A DNA stretch of 53,216 nt, taken from assembly GCA_944392765.1 (NCBI GenBank), contig CALXXU010000008.1:1-53216 (forward strand). The letters are read 5' to 3'. The translations under genes and the position numbers were made by a program. The notes under the pieces were generated by a model. It was given only the letters and a program-made list of their open reading frames with translations. It had not been told where the DNA came from and ran no database searches. Below, piece by piece: positions 20,032 to 29,737 of the stretch. Positions within the stretch are counted from its first letter, which is position 1. Each line of letters starts with the position of its first letter. The DNA comes from an uncultured Anaerobiospirillum sp. (GTDB taxonomy: Bacteria; Pseudomonadota; Gammaproteobacteria; Enterobacterales; Succinivibrionaceae).

Positions 20032-21564
20032 TTAGTCTAAGGTGATGATGGACTTGCCGGTCATCTCAGCTGGGATTTCCATGCCCATCAGGTACAGCAT
20101 GGTAGGAGCGATGTCGCTTAAGCGGCCGCCCTCACGCATGTGGGCCTTGCGACCAACATAGATGAATGGAACTGGCAGATTGGTGTGAGCGGTGTAAGGC
20201 TGGCCAGTGGTCAAGTCCTTCATGCGCTCGCAGTTGCCGTGGTCAGCGGTGATTAAGCACTCGCCACCAACCTTCTCTAAGGAAGCAACGACGCGGCCGA
20301 TGCAGTGGTCAACTGCCTCAACGGCCTTAACTGCAGCCTCGTAAACGCCCGTATGGCCGACCATGTCGCCGTTAGGGTAGTTGCAGATGATCACATCATA
20401 CTTGCCCGACTCAATGGCAGCGCACAGCTTATCGGTCAGCTCGGTCGAGCTCATCTCAGGCTGGAGATCATAGGTAGCAACCTTAGGGCTTTGAATTAAG
20501 ATGCGATCCTCGCCTGGGAATACGGTCTCAACACCACCGTTGAAGAAGAAGGTGACGTGAGCGTACTTCTCGGTCTCGGAAATGCGCAGCTGGGTCTTGT
20601 CGTGGGACGATAACCACTCGCCTAAGGTGTTGGTGAGATCGGCAGGTGGGAAGGCGCAAGCAGTCTTGATGTCAGCGGCGTACTGGGTCAGCATGACGAA
20701 GTCAGCCAGCTGTGGTACGACCTTGCGGGCAAAGCCGTCAAAGTCTGGGTTGACGAAGGCGCGAGTGATCTGACGAGCACGGTCAGCACGGAAGTTCATG
20801 AAAATGAGGCTGTCGCCGTCTTCCATTGGAGCCTTCTCGCCGACGACCGAAGCCTTAACGAACTCGTCGTTCTCGTCACGGGCATAAGCAGCCTCGATCG
20901 CATCCTTGATCGAAGGATAAGCTGGGAATTGGCTGATGCCTTGGGTTAACAGGTCATAGGCCTGCTCGACACGATCCCAACGATTGTCACGATCCATAGC
21001 GTAGTAGCGGCCGACCACCGAAGCAAAGCGACCAACGCCTAACTCCTTGAACAGGTCCTCGAACTTACCGATGTACTCTAAAGCCGAGCGTGGTGGTACG
21101 TCACGACCGTCTAAGAATGGGTGGAAGTAGATCTTCTTGGCGCCACGCTGAGCAGCCAGCTTGATCATGGCCAGGATGTGGTCCTCGTGGCTGTGAACGC
21201 CACCTGGGGACATTAAGCCCATAATGTGGACGGCCTTGTCAGCCTTAACGGCCTTGTCCACGGCCTCGCATAAGACCTTGTTGTCGAAGAAGTCGCCGTC
21301 AGCAATAGCCTTGGTGACGCGGGTGAGCTCTTGGTACACGATACGACCGGCACCAATATTGGTGTGACCAACCTCGGAATTACCCATCTGGCCATCAGGC
21401 AGACCAACGTCGATGCCAGAAGCCGAGATGTCGGTGTGAGCGTACTTGGCACACAGACCGTCTAAAACCGGAGTCTTAGCATTAGCAACAGCGTTGAATT
21501 CCTTAACTGGGTTGTCACCCCAACCATCCATGATAATAAGGGCAAGAGTTTTCTTTTGTGCCAT
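20032..21564 (-). CDS. gpmI: 2,3-bisphosphoglycerate-independent phosphoglycerate mutase
   Basis: GpmI interconverts 3- and 2-phosphoglycerate in glycolysis using two manganese ions and a phosphoserine intermediate. The 510 residues match the family. They begin with IIMDGWGDN (metal Asp13); the catalytic serine S63 lies in [15 protein letters not shown], and [27 protein letters not shown] and AHTNLPVPF follow. It is a single gene on the minus strand with its own terminator. The E. coli orthologue lies next to the yibN-secB-gpsA cluster, and the same genes follow here on the opposite strand. Confidence 0.97.
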   Translation of the reverse strand: MAQKKTLALIIMDGWGDNPVKEFNAVANAKTPVLDGLCAKYAHTDISASGIDVGLPDGQMGNSEVGHTNIGAGRIVYQELTRVTKAIADGDFFDNKVLCEAVDKAVKADKAVHIMGLMSPGGVHSHEDHILAMIKLAAQRGAKKIYFHPFLDGRDVPPRSALEYIGKFEDLFKELGVGRFASVVGRYYAMDRDNRWDRVEQAYDLLTQGISQFPAYPSIKDAIEAAYARDENDEFVKASVVGEKAPMEDGDSLIFMNFRADRARQITRAFVNPDFDGFARKVVPQLADFVMLTQYAADIKTACAFPPADLTNTLGEWLSSHDKTQLRISETEKYAHVTFFFNGGVETVFPGEDRILIQSPKVATYDLQPEMSSTELTDKLCAAIESGKYDVIICNYPNGDMVGHTGVYEAAVKAVEAVDHCIGRVVASLEKVGGECLITADHGNCERMKDLTTGQPYTAHTNLPVPFIYVGRKAHMREGGRLSDIAPTMLYLMGMEIPAEMTGKSIITLD

Positions 21565-22124
21565 CTGCGTTCAAATCTCAAAAAATTTCGTGATTTTGGG
21601 CCGAGTTGCGCCGTTTTTAGGACTGAGCGTATTGCGTTGTCTTTAGGACTGAGCGCGTTGCTCGGTCTTTGGAACTGAGCGTATTGCGTTGTCTTTAGGA
21701 CTGAGCGCGTTGCTCGGTCTTTGGAACTGAGCGTATTGCGTTGTCTTTAGGACTGAGCGCGTTGCGCAGTCTGGGCTTAGCTCGGCGGCGCGGCAGCGAG
21801 GTGACTCACCTTCTGGGCGCACACACAACCTACCATGTTAGCACGATCGCAAGTGCTATGACTTGCGCAAAGATCACAGAGCTAAGAACGGGCTGCGTTT
21901 GAGGGCGAATTTTGGGCTCCAGCGCGCATAAACAGCCAAGAGGGGCGGAGCGATGGGATTTCTCATTCGCAAAAGTGGCGCAGTTGTGGGCTAAAGCTAT
22001 CTCGACGGAATCTTCAAACTGTGAGGCCGGTTGGCAAAGAGGCCGAAAAGATGCGTGCTTTGTGCTAAAATAGCCCACTATTTGAGTGACCGGTACCCCA
22101 TCGGCCTGCTTGAGGTTTCAAATC
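21565..22124. other. gpmI-yibN divergent spacer
   Basis: No gene is supported. The gpmI-proximal part is a tandem repeat (next entry). The 21830-22120 part shows no clear features beyond candidate promoters that I cannot place with confidence. Confidence 0.6.
21621..21770. repeat. 52-bp tandem repeat upstream of gpmI
   Basis: ACTGAGCGTATTGCGTTGTC recurs at 21622, 21674 and 21726, giving an exact 52-bp period over nearly three units. Each unit is made of two related halves of about 26 bp (GGACTGAGCGCGTTGCTCGG and GGAACTGAGCGTATTGCG). Confidence 0.85.
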
Positions 22125-22586
22125 GTGGATTTCAATTTTTCTGAGCTCGTTTCTGAATTTCCCGACTTCTTCATGCGCCACTACTTCATGGTAGGTGCAT
22201 GGATCGTCGTCGTGGTCATGTTGATTGTGGTCCAGTTCAAGCTGATGATGACCCGCATTCCTAAGGCCACTACCAATAACGCAGTCGCCTTGGTCAACCG
22301 CGAGGACGGCGTCTTTGTCGATATCCGCAATGCTGAAAGCTTCTCTAAGGGCCATATTGCTAATGCCCTTAACATCAGCGCCGCTGACATTAAAGGTGGT
22401 AAGGTCAACCGCATCGAAAATCGCCGCGACAAGCCTGTAGTGCTGGTGGGCAAGGACAAGTTTGATAGCGAGTGCTTTAACAGCGGTCGCTTCTTAAAGA
22501 AGCAAGGTTTCACCAAAGTATTTATCTTAGATGGCGGCATCATGGAGTGGTCAAACGCCAATTTGCCACTGTCATATAAGAAATAG
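22125..22586 (+). CDS. yibN: YibN-like membrane-anchored rhodanese
   Basis: 153 residues from a GTG start (GAGG nine bases upstream). One membrane helix (about residues 20-42, FMVGAWIVVVVMLIVVQFKLMM) is followed by a rhodanese domain (VFVDIRNAESFSKGHIANALNI, KPVVLVGKDKFDSECFNSGRFL, VFILDGGIMEWSNANLPL). It resembles E. coli YibN, which lies beside grxC-secB-gpsA and has been linked to YidC and membrane protein insertion. The Cys of SECFNS is at the position of the rhodanese active loop. No grxC follows here. A longer frame back to 22086 has no better start. Confidence 0.88.
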   Translation: MDFNFSELVSEFPDFFMRHYFMVGAWIVVVVMLIVVQFKLMMTRIPKATTNNAVALVNREDGVFVDIRNAESFSKGHIANALNISAADIKGGKVNRIENRRDKPVVLVGKDKFDSECFNSGRFLKKQGFTKVFILDGGIMEWSNANLPLSYKK

Positions 22587-22600
22587 CGCACCAATACTGC

Positions 22601-22675
22601 TCAGGACTAGCCGTCAGGACTAGTCTTCAGGCCTAGCCTCAGGCCTAGCTTCAGGGCTAGCCTTCAGGCCCAGCC
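22601..22675. repeat. Short tandem repeats between yibN and secB
   Basis: Five or six units of about 14 bp of the form CTTCAGGCCTAGC / GTCAGGACTAG fill the spacer. No coding role. Confidence 0.75.
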
Positions 22676-22723
22676 ACAGCAGCGCCATCTGGATTCACCC
22701 TATAGTTTTACAGGACAACTACG

Positions 22724-23239
22724 ATGTCTGAGAACGCAAAAGAGCAACAGCCTCAAATGGATTCCAATCGTCCAATCTTCGATTTACACCGTGTCTATGC
22801 TAAGAACTCGTCCTTAGAGACCCCACACAGCCCAGATATCTTCCGTGCTAAGTGGGAGCCAGAGCTCAAGGTTAACTTCGACACCAAGACCTCCAAGATT
22901 GCGGACGACATGTACGAAGTTGCTTTACGCATCACCATTACCTGCAAGAATGACGAGCAAACCGCTTTCATCTGCGAGGTAACTCAAGCCGGTCTGTTCC
23001 AGATGCGTAATATTCCAAACGAGGCTGGTGAGTTCTTATTAGGCGGCACCGCTCCTAATATCCTCTTCCCATATGCTCGTGAGTTCATCTCCAATTTAGT
23101 TGCTCGCGCTACCTTCCCTCAGCTCAACTTAGCCCCAATCAACTTTGAGGCTCTGTTCCGCGCTCGCAAGGCTCAGCAAGAGGCTCAAGCCGCTGCTGCC
23201 AATAAGGACGAGAAGGCTGAGGAGCCAAAGGCTGAGTAA
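22724..23239 (+). CDS. secB: Protein-export chaperone SecB
   Basis: SecB is the tetrameric cytoplasmic chaperone that holds preproteins unfolded and delivers them to SecA. The 171 residues carry FDLHRVYAKNSSLETPHSPDIF, the EVTQAGLF segment, FPYAREFISNLVARATFPQLNLAPINFEALF and an acidic/Lys/Ala tail. AGGA is eight bases before the ATG. Its position between yibN and gpsA is conserved in gammaproteobacteria. Confidence 0.97.
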   Translation: MSENAKEQQPQMDSNRPIFDLHRVYAKNSSLETPHSPDIFRAKWEPELKVNFDTKTSKIADDMYEVALRITITCKNDEQTAFICEVTQAGLFQMRNIPNEAGEFLLGGTAPNILFPYAREFISNLVARATFPQLNLAPINFEALFRARKAQQEAQAAAANKDEKAEEPKAE

Positions 23240-23428
23240 GCCCAGGTGGCAAGCCTTAAGGTAACAGCTTATCCTTAAGAGCGAGCCCACGATTTCAAGG
23301 TCCACTGACCTTCAGTATTCTTGGCTTGCTTCTTGGGCTATGGGATAGGGCCCGAGAAGCGCCAAGAACCCATGCTAAACGACGTGGCTGGTAACAGCGC
23401 GTCGTTTTTACTTTTTTTAGGGGCAAAA

Positions 23429-24541
23429 ATGGCGCAACAGGCGATGGCTCAAGCGGTGATGACTCAGGCGCAAACAGCGCAGGCTCAGGGGGCGCAGGCT
23501 GCGAAGTCTCAAGCGGTGATGACTCAAGGGGCTCAGACCCAACAGACTTTGGCCGTAATCGGTGCGGGCTCATATGGCACGGCGTTGGCCCTTGCGGTAG
23601 CCTCCAAGGGCGCTGCGTTCAAGGTATGTCTGTGGGCGCGCTCCCAGGAGCAGGTGGTGCTGATGCAGCGCGAGCGGCAAAACGCCAAGTATCTGCCGGG
23701 CATTGTGCTGCCGCCTAATTTAGCGATCACCTCCGATCTGGCAGCCACCGTCGCCTTTAGCCGCAACTTGCTCTTGGTTGTACCTTCGAGCGCCTTTACC
23801 CAGACGCTGCAAGCGATCAAGCCTTATCTCACCTCGGAACATCGTATCGCCTTTGCCACTAAGGGCTTAGAGCACAGCAGCGGCAGCTTCTTATCGCAAG
23901 TCGTGGCCCGTGAGCTGGCGCCACTTGAGCTCCCGGTCGCAGCCTTATCAGGACCGACCTTTGCCTCGGAATTAGCGCGCGGTTTACCGACCGCTATTGC
24001 CTGTGCTGGTACGAACCCCGACTTTGTCGCGGATTTCTGCCACCTCATGCATACGCCGACCTTCCGCGTCTATCAGAGCTCGGATTTGATTGCCTTGCAA
24101 TTAGGCGGCGCAGTCAAAAACGTGATTGCCATCGGCGCGGGCATGTCCGACGGCTTGGGCTATGGTGCTAATGCGCGTACCGCCTTGATCTCGCGCGGTT
24201 TAGCCGAAATGATTCGCTTAGGCGTGGCCTTAGGCGCCAGCGAGCGCGGCTTTATGGGACTTTCGGGCCTGGGTGATCTCATGCTTACCTGTACCGACAA
24301 TCAGTCACGCAATCGCCGCTTAGGTGTGATGTTAGGCCAAGGCATGTCGGCGGCCGAGGCTTTAATGCAGATTGGCCAAGTGGTCGAGGGCTATCACATG
24401 GTGCAGGTAGTGCGCACCCTGGCCTTACGCCACCAGATCGAGATGCCGATCTGCCATGAGCTCTACGAGGTCTTGGTCAACCACAAAAACGGCGCGCAGG
24501 CCTCGCGCGATCTGTTAAGCCGCGAGCTCACCGCCGAATAA
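23429..24541 (+). CDS. gpsA: Glycerol-3-phosphate dehydrogenase [NAD(P)+]
   Basis: GpsA reduces dihydroxyacetone phosphate to sn-glycerol-3-phosphate for phospholipid synthesis. Motifs are the Rossmann VIGAGSYGTALA, KGLE, ALSGPTFASELARGLPTA, the catalytic lysine in LGGAVKNVIAIGAGMSDGLG, and GLSGLGDLMLTCTDNQSRNRRLG. The start is uncertain. ATG 23429 has AGGGG five bases upstream and gives 370 residues with a 30-residue Gln/Ala-rich prefix. ATG 23519 gives 340 residues, the family length, but has no site. The prefix arises from a direct repeat (TCAAGCGGTGATGACTCA at about 23450 and 23510). A good terminator follows. Confidence 0.95.
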   Translation: MAQQAMAQAVMTQAQTAQAQGAQAAKSQAVMTQGAQTQQTLAVIGAGSYGTALALAVASKGAAFKVCLWARSQEQVVLMQRERQNAKYLPGIVLPPNLAITSDLAATVAFSRNLLLVVPSSAFTQTLQAIKPYLTSEHRIAFATKGLEHSSGSFLSQVVARELAPLELPVAALSGPTFASELARGLPTAIACAGTNPDFVADFCHLMHTPTFRVYQSSDLIALQLGGAVKNVIAIGAGMSDGLGYGANARTALISRGLAEMIRLGVALGASERGFMGLSGLGDLMLTCTDNQSRNRRLGVMLGQGMSAAEALMQIGQVVEGYHMVQVVRTLALRHQIEMPICHELYEVLVNHKNGAQASRDLLSRELTAE

Positions 24542-24544
24542 AGC

Positions 24545-24573
24545 AAAAGCCCACCGAGAAGGTGGGCTTTTTT
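24545..24573 (+). terminator. Intrinsic terminator after gpsA
   Basis: AAAAGCCCACC / GGTGGGCTTTTTT with a five-base loop directly after the gpsA stop. It also faces the convergent HTH gene. Confidence 0.9.
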
Positions 24574-24580
24574 AGAGCCG

Positions 24581-24874
24581 TTAGGCCGAGTGTTCTATCT
24601 TAGCTTGCAGCCTAATGTTGAGGGCTTGGCACAGCGCCCAAAACTGTTCCCAGGAGGGGTTGCCGGTCTCTGAGAGCAGCTGCTCGAGCTCACTGCGCTC
24701 AAGATGCGCCCTCTGAGCCACCGCATCTAAGCCTTGACGCTTGGCGGCAGCGCCTAGAACCACCAGCAGAAATTTCTGATTTGCGCTCGCCAGCGCGTCG
24801 TTGAGGAGCGCGACCAGATCATCATCTGAGCGGATCCACTCTTCGAGCTTAAATTGCTTGAAAACAGATTTCAC
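24581..24874 (-). CDS. HTH antidote-like protein, COG3636 type
   Basis: 97 residues from a GTG start with AAGAGG upstream. The N-terminal part (EEWIRSDDDLVALLNDAL) and the helix-turn-helix (VAQRAHLERSELEQLLSETGNPSWEQFWALCQALNIRL) match the addiction-module antidote family usually paired with a RelE/HigB-type toxin. No toxin gene is adjacent here. It begins 27 bases after nfuA on the same strand and so probably lies in its transcript. It may be an orphan antitoxin that has become a regulator. The only RelE-like toxin in the window is 6 kb away, and no link is shown. Confidence 0.7.
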   Translation of the reverse strand: MKSVFKQFKLEEWIRSDDDLVALLNDALASANQKFLLVVLGAAAKRQGLDAVAQRAHLERSELEQLLSETGNPSWEQFWALCQALNIRLQAKIEHSA

Positions 24875-24901
24875 TCTGCGTGCCTCTTGCTCTTTGGGGG
24901 C

Positions 24902-25492
24902 TTAGGCGTAAGGGTTCTCGCCGGTAGCGTGGTCGGTGACGTCCTTGACGCCGGTGACCTTGCCTGGGAAGGCGTTTAAGAGCTGTTGCTCTAAGCCATT
25001 GTGCAGGGTGTAGCTGGCCTGCGAGCAGCCCTGGCAGCCGCCTGAGAACTCCACTTCGGCCACGCCGTCGTCGGTTAAGTTAATCAGACGTACTGCACCG
25101 CCGTGACCTGCTAAGTCCTTGCTTAAGAAGTGCTCGACGAAGTAAGCCACTTGCTCCTTTAATGGGGCGTCGTCGCCGACTGGATTCTTCTTGAGGTTCG
25201 GGCAGTGCATCGTGAGCAGATCTTCGCCCTCGTCGTTCTTGCCCAGATCCAGCACGGTGTCCTCTAAGAATGGAGCCACGTCCTGGGAGATCACGATCTC
25301 AAAGCCTTCCATCTTGAAGTGGAGATCGTCTAAGTTGATGTACTCCTTAGGGCAGTACAAGATGCCGCTCTCAACGGCTGGCGTGCATGGGTTGTTGACC
25401 GTAAGACGGATCGCAAGACCTGGCATCTTCTGCTTTTCAATAATGCTAAAGAGATACTTTTGGGCCTCTGGGGTTACCGTAATCTTGCTCAT
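24902..25492 (-). CDS. nfuA: Fe/S biogenesis protein NfuA
   Basis: NfuA carries [4Fe-4S] clusters to target enzymes such as aconitase. The 196 residues have an N-terminal degenerate A-type (IscA-like) domain (about 1-95) and a C-terminal NFU domain with CXXC in GGCQGCSQASYTL that binds the cluster at the dimer interface. Length agrees with E. coli (191). In many gammaproteobacteria nfuA lies near bioH; here a BioH-like gene is 6 kb away. An HTH gene follows on the same strand. Confidence 0.96.
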   Translation of the reverse strand: MSKITVTPEAQKYLFSIIEKQKMPGLAIRLTVNNPCTPAVESGILYCPKEYINLDDLHFKMEGFEIVISQDVAPFLEDTVLDLGKNDEGEDLLTMHCPNLKKNPVGDDAPLKEQVAYFVEHFLSKDLAGHGGAVRLINLTDDGVAEVEFSGGCQGCSQASYTLHNGLEQQLLNAFPGKVTGVKDVTDHATGENPYA

Positions 25493-25939
25493 GAAAGTTC
25501 CAAATCTACTTGGTTGACGAAACTTCGGACCAGACCTGATGACGTAAGGCCCAGACCCGCGCTCGGGCTTGAGCCCAAGCGCCCTAAGTATAAGGCAGTT
25601 AGGCTTAGTGGGGCGGCCCCTTGCTCAAAATTATCCCGAGCAAAATCGTGCCAAGTCGCATTTAGGTCGAAATCCTGTCGGACAGGTGCGGCATGGCCAC
25701 TTTTTTCTGATTTTGCGATTTGCCTTCAACTTTGGGAAAAGCTGCCATACTAGGCGGCACGGAAAGGTAACGTCTGACGGTACGGGGCGCAACCTTAGGG
25801 GATGGGCGCCCTTTTGGGCTTTGGCTCTTAATTTGTGCGCAGAAGTCGCAAGTGCGATCACAGCCCAATGTTTTAGGCTACAATAGCTTTGGTTTGAAAA
25901 GAACGGCGAGGTTCGCTTCGCCGCTTAGTGGAGAAAAAA
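25493..25939. other. nfuA-pckA divergent intergenic region
   Basis: No gene is supported. The half next to pckA carries TACAAT (25879-25884), a likely -10 element. A GATCACA half site upstream resembles half of a CRP site but has no matching partner at the right spacing. Confidence 0.5.
25879..25884 (+). promoter_or_regulatory. Candidate pckA -10 element
   Basis: TACAAT lies 56 bases before the pckA start and 17 bases after a weak -35 position (GATCAC). pckA looks highly expressed from its strongly biased codons, so an activator may compensate for the weak -35. Confidence 0.4.
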
Positions 25940-27538
25940 ATGAGCTTACAAGAAAGTTTAGCTAAGTACGGTATCTCCGGCGTTACCGAGATTGTCCACA
26001 ATCCATCTTACGAGCAGCTGTTCGCTGAGGAGACCAAGACCTCCTTAGAAGGCTTCGAGAAGGGCACTGTTACTGAGATGGGTGCAGTCAACGTAATGAC
26101 TGGTATCTATACTGGCCGCTCTCCAAAGGATAAGTTCATCGTTAAGAATGACGCCGCCAAGGAAGTATGGTGGACTTCTGACGAGTTCAAGAACGACAAC
26201 AAGCCAGTTACCGAGGAAACTTGGGCTGTGTTAAAGGACTTAGCTGGCAAGGAGCTCTCCAACAAGCGTTTATTTGTTGTTGACCTCTTCTGCGGTGCTA
26301 ATGCCGATACCCGCCTCAAGATCCGCTTCGTAATGGAAGTTGCTTGGCAGGCTCACTTCGTAACCAATATGTTCATTCGCCCAACCGAGGAAGAGTTAAA
26401 GGACTTCGAGCCAGACTTCGTAGTTCTGAATGCTTCCAAGGCTAAGGTTGAGAACTACAAGGAGTTAGGCCTCAACTCTGAGACCGCTGTAGTCTTCAAC
26501 TTACGTGAGAAGATGCAAGTCATCATCAACACCTGGTACGGTGGTGAGATGAAGAAGGGCATGTTCTCGATGATGAACTACTACCTCCCATTAAAGGGCA
26601 TTGCTGCAATGCACTGCTCGGCTAACACCGACTTAAATGGCGAGAACACCGCTATCTTCTTCGGTCTGTCGGGCACTGGTAAGACCACCTTATCCACCGA
26701 TCCAAAGCGCTTATTAATCGGTGACGACGAGCACGGTTGGGACGACGACGGCGTCTTCAACTTTGAGGGTGGCTGCTACGCTAAGGTTATCAACCTCTCT
26801 AAGGAAAACGAGCCAGACATCTGGAACGCTATCAAGCGTAACGCTTTATTAGAGAACGTAACCGTTGATGCTAACGGCAAGATTGACTTTGCTGACAAGT
26901 CCGTAACCGAGAACACTCGTGTTTCGTACCCAATCTACCACATCAACAACATCGTAAAGCCAGTCTCCAAGGCTCCAGCTGCTAAGCGTGTAATCTTCTT
27001 ATCGGCTGACGCTTTTGGCGTATTACCACCAGTCTCGATCCTCTCCCCAGAGCAGACCCAGTACTACTTCCTCTCCGGCTTCACCGCTAAGTTAGCTGGT
27101 ACTGAGCGTGGCATCACCGAGCCTACCCCAACCTTCTCCTCTTGCTTCGGCGCTGCTTTCTTAACCTTACCTCCAACCAAGTATGCTGAGGTTCTGGTTG
27201 AGCGCATGAACAAGTCTGGTGCTAAGGCTTACTTAGTCAACACCGGTTGGAATGGCACTGGCAAGCGTATCTCCATTAAGGATACCCGTGGCATCATCGA
27301 CGCTATCTTAGACGGCTCGATCGATACCGCTCCTACCTCCACTGTTCCATACTTCAACTTCACCGTACCTGCTGAGTTAAAGGGTGTTGACACCAACATC
27401 TTAGACCCACGCAACACCTACGCTGATCCTGCTGAGTGGGACAAGAAGGCTAAGGACTTAGCTGAGCGCTTCCAAAAGAACTTCAAGAAGTTCGAGGGCT
27501 TAGGCGGCGATTTAGTTAAGGCTGGTCCACAGTTATAA
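25940..27538 (+). CDS. pckA: Phosphoenolpyruvate carboxykinase (ATP)
   Basis: PckA interconverts oxaloacetate + ATP and PEP + CO2 + ADP. In succinate-forming rumen and gut bacteria it runs in the carboxylating direction and conserves ATP on the path to succinate. The 532 residues show [11 protein letters not shown], the P-loop [11 protein letters not shown] (242-252), [21 protein letters not shown] (metal and substrate site) and [17 protein letters not shown]. The sequence is strikingly like A. succiniciproducens PckA as I remember it. Start ATG 25940 has GGAG at six bases. Codon use is strongly biased (few rare codons, TTA for Leu), as expected for a major metabolic enzyme. Confidence 0.98.
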   Translation: MSLQESLAKYGISGVTEIVHNPSYEQLFAEETKTSLEGFEKGTVTEMGAVNVMTGIYTGRSPKDKFIVKNDAAKEVWWTSDEFKNDNKPVTEETWAVLKDLAGKELSNKRLFVVDLFCGANADTRLKIRFVMEVAWQAHFVTNMFIRPTEEELKDFEPDFVVLNASKAKVENYKELGLNSETAVVFNLREKMQVIINTWYGGEMKKGMFSMMNYYLPLKGIAAMHCSANTDLNGENTAIFFGLSGTGKTTLSTDPKRLLIGDDEHGWDDDGVFNFEGGCYAKVINLSKENEPDIWNAIKRNALLENVTVDANGKIDFADKSVTENTRVSYPIYHINNIVKPVSKAPAAKRVIFLSADAFGVLPPVSILSPEQTQYYFLSGFTAKLAGTERGITEPTPTFSSCFGAAFLTLPPTKYAEVLVERMNKSGAKAYLVNTGWNGTGKRISIKDTRGIIDAILDGSIDTAPTSTVPYFNFTVPAELKGVDTNILDPRNTYADPAEWDKKAKDLAERFQKNFKKFEGLGGDLVKAGPQL

Positions 27539-27598
27539 TTTCCCTAAGCTTCGCACCTAAGCTGTGAAGCTTTAAGGTGCCACCTGTTTAGGTTGATT

Positions 27599-27630
27599 GA
27601 GGGCCCGAGGTGCTTGCATCTCGGGCCCTC
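27599..27630 (+). terminator. Strong hairpin after pckA
   Basis: GAGGGCCCGAG / CTCGGGCCCTC forms an 11-base GC-rich stem about 60 bases past the stop. The T-tract is missing, so it may stabilise the mRNA end rather than terminate alone. Confidence 0.55.
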
Positions 27631-27774
27631 CCATTACTAGCCCGCTTGAAGTCGGCTGTTTCGCAGCCGCTCTGAGGTGTTTGAGCTTAGTCGGTTGCGC
27701 GTGCGCTCCGCTTTAGGCCAACACTGTCGCAGCAAGCGGGCGCACTGCCAGCATGAGGCTGGGTGGGAGGAGCA

Positions 27775-28392
27775 GTGGCCAAGCCTTACATCACGCCGCA
27801 AGGTTATGAGCTGTTAAAAAAGGAGCTGGACTATCTGTGGCTGGAAAAGCGCCCAGATGTCACGGCTAAGGTGTCGTGGGCGGCCAGCTTAGGCGATCGC
27901 TCTGAGAACGCCGATTACCAATACAACAAGCGCTTGTTAGCGCAAATCGATCGCCGCATTCGCTATCTGCGCAAGGTCTTAAACCAGCTGCAAGTGATCG
28001 AGTTCAACGTCCAGCAAGAAGGCCGTGTCTTCTTTGGTGCTTACGTTGAGATCGAGGCCGATGACGATGAGTCCATTATGCAGCTGCGCATTGTGGGCTC
28101 AGAGGAAATCTTTGGGCGCGACAACTATATCTCGGTTGATGCCCCGATGGCCCGCGCCTTATTAGGCAAGAGCGAGGGCGATGATGCCGTGGTTCACACC
28201 CCAAAAGGCGATCGCATCTGGTACGTCAATAAGATTTCCTATAAGTGCCCGTCGTGGTTTACTGAGCTTGAGCCACACCAAATCGACCATGAAAATATGG
28301 ACGAGGAGGATCCTAAGGAAGAGGCTCAAGAGTTAAGCCCGGAAGAGCTTAAAAAGCTCGAGCAAAGCTACCTGAGCACCTTGGTCAAGTAG
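27775..28392 (+). CDS. greB: Transcription elongation factor GreB
   Basis: GreB binds the secondary channel of RNA polymerase and rescues backtracked complexes by stimulating transcript cleavage. The 205 residues include the coiled coil with the acidic tip GDRSENADYQYNKR (tip Asp and Glu) and the C-terminal FKBP-like domain (FFGAYVEIE, GRDNYISVDAPMARALLGK). The start is GTG with GGAGG just upstream; an in-frame GTG at 27763 would overlap that site. About 45 extra residues at the C-terminus are acidic (DHENMDEEDPKEEAQ) and not found in E. coli GreB (158 aa). Confidence 0.95.
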   Translation: MAKPYITPQGYELLKKELDYLWLEKRPDVTAKVSWAASLGDRSENADYQYNKRLLAQIDRRIRYLRKVLNQLQVIEFNVQQEGRVFFGAYVEIEADDDESIMQLRIVGSEEIFGRDNYISVDAPMARALLGKSEGDDAVVHTPKGDRIWYVNKISYKCPSWFTELEPHQIDHENMDEEDPKEEAQELSPEELKKLEQSYLSTLVK

Positions 28393-28649
28393 CGCTCACC
28401 CCATTCTCTTTTCTTTTTTTTTTCTTCACTTCCAGACGGTCGCGCCTTCAGGCTTCAAACCACCTGAGACGCGGCGCGGCTGTCTCCTTGCGGCGCTGTC
28501 CTTGCTGCTTTGGCGCCTGCCCGCATCTTTTTGGCATTTGGCCTCACCTTTTAGGGCGTTTGTAGCCCACCTCTGAGGGCTTGCTTGCCCGTTTTTTGGG
28601 GGCGGTTCGGCCTCACATCCCTGTTTGAACTGAGCTCAGGCTGCGTGTT

Positions 28650-29273
28650 TTAGGCGCGGCGTTCGACCACTTGGCCTAAACGACTGTGCGGGATAATGCT
28701 GCCGTAGTGACGGCACAGGGCAAAGTTAATCAGGCCCACTGCGGTGGTCTTATCGCTAAAGCGCTCCAGAAAGTGCACGTTTTGCTCGCGAAAGCGCAGC
28801 AGAACCTTGCGTGCCTTATGAAAGCGCGTCGCCGGAATGATATAGAAACCAGTGATCGGATCGTAGCCGGATTTGATCGGCTCGCTTTCACCTACGCTAA
28901 CGCCATCGAGGTCTTGGGCGTACTCGCGCTCGGCAAAGCCGTAGTTATCGCCTTGCTCTTGGTTGTTGTCCTGCTCGTCAGCGCTGTCTTCTTGCTCGCG
29001 GCGACGGCGACCGCGTCTTTTGCGCTGCCCGTTTTCGTCGACGTAGATCTCGTCCTCAGCGTCGAGCCGTCCGTGCTGCTGCGCGACTAAAAGCGAGTTC
29101 TCGCCGTCGGTATTGCCTCGGCGATCGCCAATATGAGTCTGGCCCTTGGAGGAGTGCGACTCGTTTAACTGCGGAATACTGACGCGGTTTTGGGTGTCAC
29201 GACGGGCTTCATCCACCTCTTTTTGGAACGGAGGCGGGGCCACGCTTACCGCAAAGGTCGATGCTACGTCCAT
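28650..29273 (-). CDS. Conserved-looking hypothetical protein
   Basis: 207 residues starting at ATG 29273, which has AGGAG six bases upstream; that site lies inside a longer frame reaching 29300, so the longer start is wrong. The N-terminal two thirds are polar and low-complexity, with a basic KRRGRRRR stretch and Glu/Gln/Asp-rich runs, and are probably disordered. The last 75 residues (GYDPITGFYIIPATRFHKARKVLLRFREQN...GLINFALCRHYGSIIPHSRLGQVVERR) look folded and conserved. No family was recognised and there is no membrane segment. Neighbours give no clue. Confidence 0.75.
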   Translation of the reverse strand: MDVASTFAVSVAPPPFQKEVDEARRDTQNRVSIPQLNESHSSKGQTHIGDRRGNTDGENSLLVAQQHGRLDAEDEIYVDENGQRKRRGRRRREQEDSADEQDNNQEQGDNYGFAEREYAQDLDGVSVGESEPIKSGYDPITGFYIIPATRFHKARKVLLRFREQNVHFLERFSDKTTAVGLINFALCRHYGSIIPHSRLGQVVERRA

Positions 29274-29737
29274 ACGGAGCTCCTTGGATGGCTGTGCCAC
29301 CAGTTTGAGGTAGATGTTATTAATTTAACGGCCAATTGAGTAATTGGTGCACACTTTGCGCCAACCAAAAGCCCGGATCTGGCTTGCTTTCTTGCCAAAA
29401 TCGATCTTGGATCATGCTTTTGCGCTGAGAGATTTGCGCAACTTCCACTCCGTGCCTAATTTGAGCTCTATCATGATTAACCTGCTTTTGTGCTGACTTG
29501 GGGCGCTTGAGTGAGAGTGAGGGCGCTTGAGTGAGAGAGAGTGCGCTTGAGAGTGAGTGCGCTTGAGTGAGAGTGAGTGCACTTGAGCGTGAGAGAGTGC
29601 GCTTGAGTGCGCTTGAGCAGGGTGCGCCTGAGCTTTATCGTGGCTTATCTGAGCATCTAGGATGCGCTTTTGGCACGCTGGTCGCACCGAAGTCCTAGTC
29701 AAGCCTTGAGTGGTTGCAAGTTAGAGGAGTCTTGCCC
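29274..29737. other. Repeat-bearing spacer
   Basis: No gene is supported. 29506-29620 is a tandem array built from GTGCGCTTGAGTGAGA-like units (about eight, irregular). The remainder has no clear features apart from the ribosome site of the next gene. Confidence 0.65.

Noticed and set aside
21621..21770. Possible CRISPR array
   Set aside because: Units are contiguous without unique spacers, and no cas genes are present; it is a plain tandem repeat.
25845..25870. CRP site upstream of pckA
   Set aside because: Only one half site (GATCACA) is good; the opposite TGTGA half at the correct six-base spacing is absent.
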